In this document: piece after piece, positions 1 to 12,440 of the stretch
Layout of the letters: every line of letters begins with the position of its first letter
How positions within the stretch are numbered: the first letter of the stretch is position 1
Assembly (NCBI GenBank): GCA_028565635.1
Contig: JAOXYB010085830.1
Coordinates: forward strand, 1 to 40,039
Source: Phoronis ovalis
Taxonomy: Eukaryota; Phoronida; Phoronidae
Length of the DNA stretch: 40,039 nucleotides
Direction of reading: 5' to 3'
Position numbers and translations under genes: made by a program
Notes under the pieces: generated by a model
The model's input: the letters and a program-made list of their open reading frames with translations, nothing else
Databases searched by the model: none
What the model was told of the DNA's origin: nothing

Positions 1-1930
1 TTTAAAAACAATGTAGTAGTGGAGAATTATTCATAACTGATGAACTGACAAATCAATTAGTTTGTAATTTAATAATCCTTTTGTCCAGTCAGAGATATGT
101 TTACAAGAAAAATCGTCTTCAGATCCTGTACTGTTCAGTTATATGCTATATTGTTTATTTGACTTTAAAACATCAAGTAAATAACAAAATTGTAGAAAAA
201 CAAATTACTCAGCAAATAGATATATATATAACATTATAAGTAGCTTGAAGGGAGTGGAGATACAATCCAACCAACATAACATTGGTTACTTCACATTGGT
301 GGGTCGGATTTACAATGTAAAGATGCAGGTAAATAAAACATAAACAAATAAAATTGAAATATACTAATAATTAAGAAAAAAATAGAATCATCACTACGCA
401 AATAAAATCTAACTTTTAAGTTTGGTGGTTGTGATTCTATACATAACATTATATCAAATATACACTTGTTTTTAATTTTGAAGATTTATCACAATTTATA
501 TGGAATGTATACATGTTTAGTACTACATAGGGGAAGTTGAAACAGCTATCACTAAGAAGACTGTACAAAACAGCAAGATCCGATTTTACAATATAGTGAA
601 TCTGTTTTAAATTATGTATCTATTATGACCAACATGAACCTAGAAACATTATTTAAACTCATTTTTTGATTGCCTATCAGGGTGTATTTCTTGGAAAACG
701 CATTTACGACAGGTATAAAAAATTAAGGTCAATAAATGAGAAAATCAAGCTCAGCGATAAAAGATTCAAGAATGTAAGGCTGTTAATACGAGGGCTTGTA
801 CTTTGATACCTGTAATTAAGAATAAGTGAGAGTAAAAACTACACATTCCCCATGAAATACTGGTGTGAAGTAATTGATAACATAATGCCAAGCAAAAAGC
901 ACTAGAATAAAACAATGATCGACACGTAAAGAACATATCAAAAATAAAAACCCCGGGAAAATGATAAGCACTGAATTAACTCTGTCAGTTTGTAAGACCC
1001 AGGGGTTAGACACGTTAATACAATTTCAACATGACCTGCAATTTAATTCTACACATTATGCACAGCACAGTGTCTGTTATCAACAACTATTTAACAGATG
1101 CCCAAACAAACCTCAAGGAAAAGTCAACTTCTTCAAATCCACACAACTAATGTCAAAACCTGGCAGAAGATAGCATTTCCGGTTCTTGAAAGTAAACAAA
1201 TGGATTTGCCGTTTTAAAAAATCATTCGTCTCAGTGGAGGGTCGTCGGGTTAGTGGATTTACGAGAAAATATTGTTAAGAAACAAACATGAAGAGCATAA
1301 TAACGAACAATAAAATTAAATACTAAAATTATAATTTTATTTTATTTTTTATTATACTTTCCAAGACTTCAATCACCTGATTCCCCTTCAAGAAATAAAC
1401 TCGCGACACGTGCGATAACCCAGACTTCTCACATTCGCGGGAGAATATAATGTCTCAACGCGTTTACAACTGCAGAATTTGCGTCTACTGTGCTACTTTT
1501 TATATCGCGTAGTCACACGGTAGTGCAGAGGGATACTCTACTGATTTTCTACGTTAAAATACTTCTAGAGAAAAGTAACTCGGAGTATTACGTTTCCCGC
1601 TTTATACGCTCTACTGCGTTTTATAATATTTCACGTGATCTTTATCACATACGTTCATTGTAAAACGTTAAAGTATAGTGCGGAAACTGTACCGCATGAC
1701 TACTATATTAGAAACGAGCGTTGGTAATGCTTTCTGTAGAATTTCCTTATATACAAATAATTGAAATATAACCATTATTTACTTTCTTAATATATGCTAG
1801 ACCTATTGCCCATGGATAAACCATTTAACCTATAACATTTACACATTATTTTGTAAAAACTTCAGAACTTAAGAAAATGTCTATTTATCGGCAAGTAGGC
1901 TAACTAGTAATAAAAATACAAATAATCTAC
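1..1930. other. Non-coding stretch downstream of the SUMF2-like exons
   Basis: No exon could be supported here. If the SUMF2-like gene on the minus strand is intact, this should be its intron 3 or part of it, because exon 3 ends in a normal GTAGAT donor at 1931. I looked on the minus strand for the rest of the FGE-sulfatase fold (the HPVVxVSW and GKRLPTEAEWE-type blocks) and did not find it. Only short chance open frames and AT-rich sequence are visible. Confidence 0.5.
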
Positions 1931-2726
1931 CTTGTTCCAACGAGCGTGTTTCACTGGCTTCCACCAGGGGGAGTCAGATGGCATTGTGTTGATAGTATCA
2001 GCTTTTTCCGAAATCAGAGAATAAAATACATAACTCCAACCTTTTCTACCAGCATCATTTTTATACTTCGTCTTAGTTTGAACAAATTTTCTATAACAAA
2101 TACCAACAGGGATACGTATACTAAAAATATATTTGTATAAACGGTAAAGAATTTCTATCATATCCATTTTGGACAGTTCATGTAAGAATCTAAACTCATC
2201 TCTGGGATGAGGAAGGCTTCTATTCCGATAAAACCTCATTACTTTGTAATTACAAAACGTCTTAAATGTATATAACCAAAGTAGAAAAAGATAAAACTCT
2301 TAAACGTACCTGAACTGAGCATTTGTAACAGGATATCTGTCAATAATAAAGGTTTTCACTGCTTCATTTTTCATAGGATGTTCCCCGTTGTAAGCAGACT
2401 TAGGGTCGTGCACCCCCATTTTAAATTTGCCGCCCTCAAGAAGAATAGTTTCTTCGTACCTGTCATACATATGAAGCTCTAAAAACGATAAATAAACAAT
2501 AACAAAAAATTAGGTAATTTTTCAAGAGAAAAACTGTTAATTCAGTTCAGCATTTCGCTTGCAATATTGAATATTCTAGGAAATTTACGGAAAATAATGA
2601 AAACTAAACGATTATAGAATTAGAAATTTAATTTGTAGATTCCAGCTTACCGTCGTCAACATTTTGTCCAGAAATTATGGACATTAAAATGAAGCAAATA
2701 TAAATATAGCAAATTTTGCGAAACAT
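1931..2726 (-). CDS. SUMF2: SUMF2-like (formylglycine-generating enzyme family) protein, N-terminal exons only
   Basis: Three exons join in phase on the minus strand: 2726-2651 (start codon 2726-2724), 2478-2310 and 2090-1931, giving 135 residues. Exon 1 encodes a hydrophobic signal peptide (MFRKICYIYICFILM, then a small-residue region near GQNVDD). Exon 2 carries the family's N-terminal signature: LLEGGKFKMG, then NGEHPMK and DRYPVTNAQFR. Exon 3 continues with a KGWSYVF block and SPWWKPVKHARWNK, matching the GWSFVF and WWLPV blocks of SUMF1/SUMF2. The VKxFxIDxxPVTNxxFR wording is closer to SUMF2, the secreted/ER paralogue thought not to generate formylglycine. The catalytic C-terminal part is not in the window, so activity cannot be judged. 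Every junction is GT...AG. The gene either continues to the left or is truncated. Confidence 0.75.
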
Positions 2727-3242
2727 TTTCTGTCCTTGTTCGTCAGCGGAGCTTTATCGTTTACGTGTAAAAGAATATGTTGTACACTATTTCTCACTGA
2801 AATATCGACAATATGAAGCAGCTGGTACTAAATACTTCAAGCTGTCATTCTTTCGGTATCTATACGTATTATTAAATTTTATATACTTTATACATTTCTT
2901 TTAGTACAATATGCAACATCAGATAATCCACATTGAAATAATCAATTAGAAGAGAAACATCTGATTCTCAATGTTATTTATTGGATCATGTCAAGATGAG
3001 TTATAAGGGGTTATAAGCAACAGCAAAAATATTTTGAAATGAATATATTTCTATGTGTACAAAGCTATAATGCAAACCAATCTTTATTCCATGGAAAATC
3101 AACACAATACAAACAATAGAAAATACCTGGTCAGATAGTATGCCATTGTTTAAAAACTTTTTATAATAAATCATAAAAAATGTATACTACAAATTGTATT
3201 TTTGCTATCTTTGTAGGCTTATAGGTGGCTCGTCTTCAGTGT

Positions 3243-3526
3243 GGATGGGACCCATAGTTATTCCCCTGATGGAAAACTACGCCTATACAAGAAAGGGACT
3301 TATAGAATCATTCAACATCCATTTTTAACAAATTTCTTTAATAGAAACCACTATTTTTGTCTTAGTGGTTTTGAGCTGCAACTAGTGTGCTTGCGACCCA
3401 TAGATGGAACCGCTTATGGATATCACGGTGTGGTAAGATTATATTGCGTGACCTGCAGGTGTCCCTGGAAGGAACCCATAACTATCCCTCTGGGGGAAAC
3501 TACGCCCAGATAAGAAAAAAGACATA
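3243..3526. repeat. Imperfect direct repeat, about 60 bp, two copies
   Basis: Copies at about 3243-3305 and 3464-3526 share the order GGGACCCATA/GGAACCCATA, then CCCCTGATGG/CCCTCTGGGG, GAAAACTACGCC/GAAACTACGCCC and AAGAAAGGGACTTAT/AAGAAAAAAGACATAT. On the plus strand both read as similar peptides (GTHSYSPDGK... and GTHNYPSGGN...), so they may be decayed coding repeats from an unidentified multicopy gene. No family was recognised. Confidence 0.5.
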
Positions 3527-4886
3527 TACAGTCGTCACATTAATACCTTATAGAACCAATTGTCGTCGCTGGTTAACAATCACCTATCTCTTATAATTAA
3601 TATTATACTTTTTGTTTTGTAGTGTGGGGGATGCAGTTATTGGGATTGCTGCCATAGATGGTGTCCATTGTGAATACAATTTATCTTGAACTCCCCCCTC
3701 CCCCATGTTAACAATTGTCAAACTTCTTCAAACCCCCTCCCCCCCCCTATTTTGTTGACATAATTAATGGACGGCCCCTTAGGTTAAGAAAGAAGATGAG
3801 GGTAAAGAATGCACACATTTTCTTTAAAAAATACGTATGCATCTACCACTTTGGGGCATATTCAAGAATATGACCCACAACATCGACCAACTTCTAAATA
3901 ACGTATACGTTTTATTTCAGGATGTAGGTTTATTAAGAACTACTGTATATAATACATGTCGCGTTAGTTTGGCCTGGGAATTAGTCCCAGGTTTGGCAGC
4001 TTCTATAAAAATGAAGCGTATACATGTACCACTTAATTTGAGAAAATAACTTATATTCATGTTCAAGATTATGATGAACAACTCTAAAGTGATCAAAGGA
4101 GACACTACGACACAAGGTCCGATTTTTTTTGTATAGATTTCATATGTTAGAACACATGAATTGACAAAAATTGAAAATTCATCAAATGTATTCTGCCTAT
4201 TTTTCTAATTTAGAATTAAATCTTTTATTACGTGAGCTATATTTTGTATTGTATTTGCCAATTTTCATTACACCAGTTTTTTTATGCAGTCTGTAAACCT
4301 CAGTGAATATATAAATATTAAACCCGATAAAGCATATGAAAGAAACAGAATCTCTACATGTATATTTAAGGTGACTTTCTTTTTAATTCTAGATTTTTTT
4401 CACCCCGGGGAATATTCGAAAAAGTCTTCACTGGTCATATTTTAAAATTGATTTAAAATTATGACTGCTCATCTCGTACTCAATTTTGATAATTCTTTAC
4501 ATATTTGTTCCGATATGATACATCCATAGGATATAACTATTGTCATTGTCATTTAGCTAAGTACTTTAATTAATAAGAAAATATTTTTTATGAATCCTGT
4601 GCTCTCCATAGATGATATTATACCTGAACCAACACGTGACTGGGACTCACGCGCAAATAAAGGCTCGATGGAGCAGCTAGAGATCACACTTATAAAAAAA
4701 TCCTTTAATAATAGTTTAGAATTGATTGGATATCATCAGATAGCATATAGGGATCGAGGAAGATAATTACATAATATCATATGTACGGTATTTATCTATA
4801 TATCTGAACGATTTGTAATAAGAAAAGATATAAAATATTTTCAAGCAAATACTATTGAGTATATAACGAGCGTGTAACGAACATTT

Positions 4887-4905
4887 TTTTTGCCCCTGGA
4901 CAGCA
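4887..4905 (+). repeat. 19-bp exact repeat, copy 1
   Basis: TTTTTGCCCCTGGACAGCA occurs here and again at 5783-5801, 896 bp away, in otherwise unrelated AT-rich flanks. It may be a fragment of a dispersed repeat. Origin unknown. Confidence 0.6.
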
Positions 4906-5782
4906 ATGTGAATATTTCTATTTTAACGTGGATATAATTTTGCACAAAGTAAGAGTAATCACAATTTCAAAATATCATTTTTTTATCAAAAATTGAGGAG
5001 ATAACATCCAAGCTTCCAACTCACCACTTTTCTTTGTATTCCACGCTTATCTCAATTCTACTTAACGGTCTGTTTTTAGAGGTCACACCAAAAATAACAC
5101 TGCACGAAAAATGGGGAGTATGCATGAGATATGTTATCTTTATTCGCGAATGAACAGAATTTTCCACGAAGAATTAGTCTATTTAATAAAGATAGAAGAC
5201 AATACATTACTACTGAGGTGGATGGCAAAATAAATGTTATTCTTGTGTCAATTATGGTATCTTTACGAGTGCCCATATTAGAAATAACCATTACTGTACG
5301 AGAATAGAAAGTTAAGATTAAATCATCATCATGTAAATGCAGTTATATATTGTTTGGATATATTCACTCGGTCTGATATGACAATTTTTTTTTCGAAAAT
5401 ACAGGATATTGTACTCAGCAAACAGAGTGGTACATTGATATAATGTAGTTCTGTTCGGTGGTGGTAACAAGGTTTCCGAGAAATTCGAGTTTGCTTGAGT
5501 ATGCTGTATCCTTTACAAAATTAATATATGATTTTCTGTACACACAGAAGAAGGTAGCACAGATTGTTCACATTTTCTTATGCTGTTACTGGTTTTACAT
5601 TAATTTATTTACAGCATGCACTCTGCTATAAACTTTAGTCATTACAGCCCAGAGGTAAAACTAATTTCTTACATAGTGGGCGCGACCTACAGAGTCTTTG
5701 AAGAAGGGAGTTTAAAACTTCAAAACGCGTCAAACAGTATGTAATAATATGAATTTATACTAGGCTAATCTAGCCAGCAGAC

Positions 5783-5801
5783 TTTTTGCCCCTGGACAGC
5801 A
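5783..5801 (+). repeat. 19-bp exact repeat, copy 2
   Basis: Second exact copy of the motif at 4887-4905, in the same orientation. Confidence 0.6.
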
Positions 5802-7786
5802 TCTATTATACATATGTGATGCCAACCTCTTGAAAAAATTAACATGACAAGTAAGACACTACAGTCTACACAGTCTGAATAAATCCATCCGTTAGTGCCA
5901 TGCATTCTCATCAACAAACGTCTGGGCTAGTCAATTGTCATTATATTCCTCCAATTTGACAAGAGCGAAATAAATAAGTTTATCATTTTTTGTGAGAAAC
6001 TGTGTATTGCGATAATTCCAAATATACTATTTTTAGGTTTCTATCCGTGTTGCATGTGTTTTAGTAGACATTTAGTTAAAGTAAAAATGCAGTTGTTTAT
6101 ACATTATGAAAAGAAGAGAAGTGATATTTAATATTATGGAATATCTGTGGCCTGAATAGTTCCAGTTATTATCCAAAGCGGTGCTATTTTTCATGTCTCA
6201 GTGCGAAAAAATGCCACTTGTTAAGAAAATGTTTGGACTTCAGGGGTTGCTGGATATATGTATTACCGAGAGATCGAACGGAAGTTGGCGGAAGAAGCCG
6301 GAAGAAGCCGGAAGAAGCCTTACAATCAATAACAAGATTTTTTACAAAATTTTAAAACGTAGATTACACAATCCTACAATTCAATAAAATATGCAACATC
6401 GTTTTTATCTGTACTTAACATTCGATGGGCAGGCAGAAGCGTTGACATTAAAAAAAATAACATATAATAAAATGTAGGCTTGTTGCATGCTATAAAATAC
6501 ATGAGAAATTAGTAACAATCAGCCTAGATACCGAATGAGTACCGGGGAAAGGGCACGTCATTATATAACATATGTTAATCTTACTTACTTAATCCTCAAT
6601 GTCAGTTTTTTAAAAACATGCCACTTTTTTGTCATAAAAAATGACCATCTATCACACTTATTAGAAAATTGCAAAATCTGAATGTTTTTGTTTTCCATTT
6701 ATAAGTCCAGTAGTAATTTAATTACAAAAAAACGGTAGATTTTTTTTATCTAATGACGGTGAATAAAATAAGGATAATACATATCTAAGTATCGCAGTTA
6801 CAATATTTTATAATTATTAAATGCTTTGGATCATATGTTTAAAATTTAACAGCTTTGACTACCATATACCATGTACATCCGGACTGTTATTTAGATGTAC
6901 ATCAAGTGGAGATTACACGCAGCATCATACTTGAATGTACACACTAAGCCCGTTACAAGAAGTTGAAGCTAAACATAGGTGACAGCAATAATGGTGCCGT
7001 TTATGATGTGAACTGTGGACGAAAATCAAGTGTGTTAATTTGCTTTCATTCACCCTGTAAGATTTTGTTATTGGCTATCTAACATTGGTTCCCGAGATTG
7101 GGGGTGACAAAGTACATTTTCAGTAAATCTCATTGCCTCTTCAATAGCTGGCAGTAACGCCGAGTAGGAATTGTACGCGCAAAAGATCAGTCTTCAAGCT
7201 TATTTTTAAGCAACAAAACCTTAATCGTTTTATCTGCTCATTTCTCACTATACAGATATAACAAGTATACCTCCCCAGCTTCTCTAGCTGTCATAATAAT
7301 TCCTTAAATATTATTAATTCCAGCTCATTAGACGCGACAAACCAAACTGATGTTGGCTTTGTGGACAACAATATAGACTCTCCTATCGGGGATGGAAGGT
7401 ATAATGTTAATGTTAACAACTGTGTTTTTTAATAAAGAAAGGATTTATATTACAAATGGCGTTAAATTATGTTAATATATGTATCGAATATACTCTAGTT
7501 TCTCGAGATTTTTTTTCCAGGAGTCACAACAAAATTTGCTCATACTGAGATCACCCCTCCTTTTACTTTCTGTAATGAAGACATATAACTTGAGAAAATT
7601 GTATTATCAAACCTGCAGTTGTATAGAAATTGAAAGATTACAGTATTACGGGGTACGTCTACTTCAGTATAGTGTATATAAATAAATGCATAGAGCGATA
7701 TCTTAAGTTTTATCAAACCAGATGCACTGATAAGGTTTCTCCAAAACAAATAAATAACAAATTACGAACATAACCGAACAGCAAAT

Positions 7787-10700
7787 ATGAGCAGAAATAC
7801 ATCAAGCCCTAAACAAGGTAACACTGAGCTTATGTACGGTGCTATGCATATGTAAAATTTACTCAAGTTATAAAAAAGTGATTTTTGTTATTCTTAACGT
7901 ATATGTCACTTGCATATCCGTGTTACTTTTACTAAGCAATTTTTTGCTCAGATATTTACAATATTGACATGCCAATTTCAATAACTTTAATCTAGGATAT
8001 ATAAAACTCTAAGAGTTTTATATATCCTAGCTTTAATTGTGCAATTCAAGCATACGAATGTTATTCGACATTTTAAAACTTTTAATATAATAATAACATA
8101 GTGCAAACTGTTTACAGATGAAAGACCATCCTCTTGCCAGTCGGTTGACGAATTGTTCCAAACCAGTCACGACAGTTCTAGTCTGTCTCTGTATGCACTG
8201 GACGAGGAAGCTTATGCAGCTGCCAAAAAACAGAGGAGAAACAGAACAACGTTTACTATAGAACAACTAAGAGAACTTGAAGGGGTTTTCCAACACACAC
8301 ATTACCCAGACTGCACACTGAGGGAACAAATTGCAGAAAAGGTGGATTTAACAGAAGCCAGAGTTCAGGTAAGTTGTACATTACATTATATTTTGACTTT
8401 TTTTTAAAGTAGCGCAATTACAACCAGTAAGTCAATGATATATATTTTTGCATTTTCGATTTTTTTTTGCGTAGTTTGGAAGATCCAGTCCTTGCTCTGG
8501 GTGTTTTCCTGTCACATGTCTTTTTGAACGATCCCGCTCTGAATAGATTCTGAAAAGAGTGTTACGTAGTTTGTATTGGTATCATTAATTAAAATCACGA
8601 CATATTTGATGTTCGCGTTATTTCAAACCAAGTAAGCGTTTATTCTTAACATTCTTCTAAATATGTATATTTAACGCGCGACTCAAATGTTGGTTTATTC
8701 AAAATATTCTCCATTAAAAAATATCCATTTCGCATTTATTCTCAAAGTACAAAGAGGGCGAGTCTTAATTTAAAAACGACGATTGTGCTCACAGTGTGTA
8801 CATTTGTGTTTTTAAAAGATATTAAATATATTTTTTTTTCTATTTTTATTTTTTAAACCCTTTTTAGTGTTTTAATATAACGTAACGAATGTTTTCTTTA
8901 ATTTTTTCTATTGTCTTTATCTAATCTCTTTAATAAATTAGTTTAGCAAATGTTTCATACAATAATAAAACAAAATTAAATACACGTTAAACAAAATTAA
9001 ACCAGTTTCATATTTGATAAACTGCAAATTACACAAAGAAAATGTTCTCTAATTAGAATCACTTTATTTTTAAAGCCAGGATTGATGGCATTATACTAAC
9101 TATTACATTATATCCATAGGGTTCTGATGATGCTAAGTTGTACATTTTCAATGAACGTTACAGATTCTTTGAAACTACTATGATTTGAACATTTATTTGC
9201 TTTGTTAATCGCTCTTGGTACTAATGCTACCACAATATAGCTAATAATCGCCTTATTTAATTGAACTAGTTGTTGCTCCTTCTATTGATCAAATGAATTT
9301 AATCTGTTTCAAGGTTTTTAAATACCAATAAATTATGATTACTGAGTAATTGATTCTTCTTTTACACAGCAGTAGAAGAGTGATGTATTTAGTTGAAAAA
9401 ATGCCGATAAATGATTCTTTAATTATTTATTACATTTTTTGATATATTATTATCTAAACAGTATCCTAATGGCAAGTTAACGATGGTTTTAGAGTAAAAT
9501 ATTTATAACTTCTTCACAAATATGGCTAATTGATTAGACACAATGGATAATAGGGATTATGAGATTATTTAAAATACATAGATAATTTAATCGAACAATG
9601 TTTCCCACAGCGATAACAATGTGTGTGTAGCAGAACTTAACCACCATATGCCACTTCATTTGAAATGTTTTGTTGCGTATTGGATTATAATGGGACCAAC
9701 AAATAAATCCTGCTTTCATCACTTTTCTTGTGATTTTCTCATTCTGGTTATAGAGGTTTTGCTAAAGCACTTTTATATATGGCTGGAACACTTCAACATT
9801 TCACTTCTGTTTTGTTTTTCAGCTACAATTTATCACAGATCTAGAATTAAAAAGTGATAAATAATTAAAACACACAAATTTGCTGTAAGCAGCATGATAT
9901 AAGGCGGACAAGGATATTTGAAAAAATTGAAATGGATAATCTAGCCCAATATAGTTATCTACTCTAAATATGATCGGCAAGACTAACCATAAATCTCATT
10001 TACGTAACAGTGAAACGCTGACTACAACGCATGCGTGTGATTAAGAGTGCATTAGGTACATTTACGGAAAAAATATGAATGACATGTAATCACAGACCTA
10101 TCGCACAGTGCATAAACCACATTATTACAAGTTTAAATAATTAAGTCGATTTAAAATTTATTTTAAATTAAATTCAGCTCTAATCAATCTGATGGCTAAA
10201 GGTATAGACAGATTATTGGAAGTGGTCCTAATCTAACCAAAATATAATGGGTATGTATGATTTTGAGCCGATTATAACTTCTAATAGGTCAGTTTGGTAT
10301 ATTCTTGATATTCTTAATTTAATCCATAATTTTGGTACATCCGGTTTTTGACACTCTGAAAGGCGAAATAAAAATCATGCTTAATCCATTACGGATTTAA
10401 TGGATTAATTTTAACCAAGAGGTCACTTCGGTGCGTTTTTGTGCTTTTCCTTCACCAAGCCATCAATTCAAGCCGAAAATATGAAATTTGAAAATCGAAA
10501 TATACAATGTTCAGCATTTATTTTAAATATTTTGAGATGCTTTTGATTGTTTGTCCTTTTTAGATATTAAAAAAGTGTGCTTTTTAAGGAATTTAAACCG
10601 CGAAATGAAATTCAACATCATCACAATAAAACCTTGTCTTCTCTTACATGTAGATCCATAGTTGTCTTTGCAGATAAGTTAGTATAAGTTTAGTCTCTTG

Positions 10701-12295
10701 TTATATTTTTTAAATTTTTTTTGTTAAAATGTGTTATTTTTAATTTTCTTAAAACCATGCAGTAGTTAAATACTATCAAATTGAGTTTATATATAAGTTT
10801 AGATCCCTATATTAATTTCTATCTCTAAATGCAACAAGGTATATTGATTTTACAGCAAATTTTTGACTTTTGCGATCTTATAGTTTTAAAACAATTTATT
10901 TAGTAAATGTATAAGATACATATAGTATGTGTTAGAGACTACAGATAAGTATATATAGATGTTTAAAAAATTTATGACTAGCCATAAAAAAATCAAATCC
11001 GCAAATAATCACTGATAATTATTCGCTGGTAGACAATTTTAGAAATTTGTTTCAACTGTCAACTTTTACAAAGCAGCAAACTCTATTTTCCTGAAAACTT
11101 TAAATTTAATTAAATTTTTTCTTCAGGTTTGGTTTCAAAATAGACGAGCAAAATGGCGAAAGCAAGAAAAGTCTATGTCTCGAATGATTGACATGTGGAA
11201 ACAACAGCAGTTACCCGTATGTACACATTCTTTAAGTATGCAGTTAGCAGGAACACCACTACATTACCTGAGCCCGTCAATGTGTAACATATATACCAGG
11301 TTACCAAGTATGTGGCCAACACTACCTCCGTCATTGCATAACTTAGGATTGCGATTCCCGTCCGCAGGTGAGTAGAAAAGCTAACATGTGAGTCAAAAAA
11401 GATACCAATACATATATGAGGGAATATATACATTTTATACATCGATCGTATAGGTTCGATCGAACTCTCGAACTCCCCTCAAAAATAACACTGTAAATAA
11501 TAAATCTACACCAGTTTATAAATCTTCAGTAGGGCATATCAGATGTTTATCCCGGGATGTCAGTAAAAAATAACAACGAGATCGAGTCTGCACATTTTTG
11601 GAGTCAGTTGTTTAACCTATGGGTTGCAAACTCAGTATTCACAGCTAGTTTAGGTTTCTTTCTTAGGGAGGGATTTTGTTTGCATCTTTTTGCTTTTCGA
11701 TAGCTCCTTTTCCAATTAGAGTTTCACATTTCGTCTACCAGGGGACATTGTGAGAAAATGTGAGAATTGAGGGACTGCCTATCATTTTGTGCATTAAAAA
11801 TACATTTTTTATTTTCAAAAAACTCCATTACTTTACTTATAAAAAACATAATTACATTTCCAGAATTTTAGAAGAATGAGGGCATTTATTTTGATGTATG
11901 GTGATTTGGTGTACGTTCCCCCTAGTGGCGAAACCGAGAAACTGCAATTAGAAAGGATCACATTCCATGGCTAAATTTTGTTATATGCAAACAGTTACTA
12001 ATAGAACTTATTACATTAGTATCATACTATAATAAAAAATGGGTTTATTTTAGGATCATCATTATCAACTTCTCCGCCGACAGGTGTCTCTAGCATCAAG
12101 CTTGCTCCATCACCAAGCAGACATTACGAAGAATACTCAAAGGAGCGACTAGCAAACATGCAAGCTTTAAAAGAAAGTATGTCGACGCTAGAAGAATTAA
12201 GAGTTAAAGCGAAAAGGTTACAGAATTCAGAAGAAGCTAAATGCGCTAGTTTAGAACAATTAAGGTTAAAGTCACAGCTTTACCAAAAATCATGA
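7787..12295 (+). CDS. Paired-like (PRD-class) homeobox transcription factor with two OAR-like motifs
   Basis: Four exons join in phase: 7787-7817, 8118-8368, 11127-11367 and 12054-12295, giving 254 residues. All introns are GT...AG. The homeodomain is residues 49-108: RNRTTF at the N-terminal arm, THYPD in the loop before helix 2, TEARVQ before the third helix, then [16 protein letters not shown]48, F49, Q50, N51 and R53 of the domain are all present. The exon 2/3 junction falls exactly between homeodomain positions 46 and 47, the classical PRD-class intron site. Glutamine at position 50 indicates a paired-like protein, and no paired domain is seen. The C-terminus has two OAR-like repeats 21 residues apart ([11 protein letters not shown] and [10 protein letters not shown]). 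The subfamily is uncertain; the domain recalls Isx, Drgx and Alx proteins. Exon 1 encodes only ten residues; it was chosen because its ATG has A at -3 and its donor gives the required phase. It is the least certain part. Confidence 0.85.
7992..8030. repeat. Perfect 18-bp inverted repeat (hairpin) in homeobox intron 1
   Basis: CTAGGATATATAAAACTC (7992-8009) is followed by the trinucleotide TAA and then by its exact reverse complement (8013-8030). It lies 87 bp upstream of the homeobox-encoding exon. The same 18-bp arm recurs exactly at 19788-19805, which suggests a dispersed element, perhaps the tip of a MITE, rather than a one-off palindrome. Confidence 0.85.
10381..10408. promoter_or_regulatory. 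Palindrome with two TAATNNATTA (P2-type) homeodomain sites
   Basis: TTAATCCATTA (10381-10391) and TAATGGATTAA (10398-10408) are exact 11-bp inverted arms around a 6-bp loop. Each arm contains TAAT-NN-ATTA, the palindromic half-site pair bound by paired-class homeodomain dimers, and also a TAATCC core. A further TAATCC lies near 10319. The site is in intron 2 of the homeobox gene, so autoregulation is conceivable. In AT-rich DNA, TAAT alone is cheap; the nested symmetry is what makes this notable. Confidence 0.3.
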
Positions 12296-12434
12296 TTTCT
12301 CTTTGACTGGTGTGAAGCAGTAATAAACTTTCTGGAACAAAACTGATATTTTTATACCATATGACCGAACTATTCTTGTAGTAAAAATATACTAAGTTCA
12401 AATCAGTATTGACACTGATTTTTAAGTGATTGTC

Positions 12435-12440
12435 AATAAA
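12435..12440 (+). terminator. Polyadenylation signal AATAAA of the homeobox gene
   Basis: Canonical AATAAA 140 bp after the stop codon at 12293-12295, in an AT-rich 3' untranslated stretch. Position and orientation fit, but use is not demonstrated. Confidence 0.5.

Larger units (their letters stand above)
2727..7786. other. Intergenic region between the SUMF2-like and homeobox genes
   Basis: These two genes diverge, so the region should hold both promoters. No convincing exon is visible. It contains an imperfect repeat near 3243-3526, C-rich tracts at about 3690-3750, a 19-bp repeated motif at 4887 and 5783, and a 10-bp tandem triplication (GGAAGAAGCC) near 6289-6318. A short open stretch at 7322-7398 sits between an AG and a weak GT. 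It does not fit the reading phase of the homeobox gene, so it is not called as an exon. Confidence 0.5.

Noticed and set aside
7322-7398. Possible extra 5' exon of the homeobox gene
   Set aside because: Its donor (GTATAA) is weak, and its end phase does not match exon 2 or the ATG-bearing exon at 7787.
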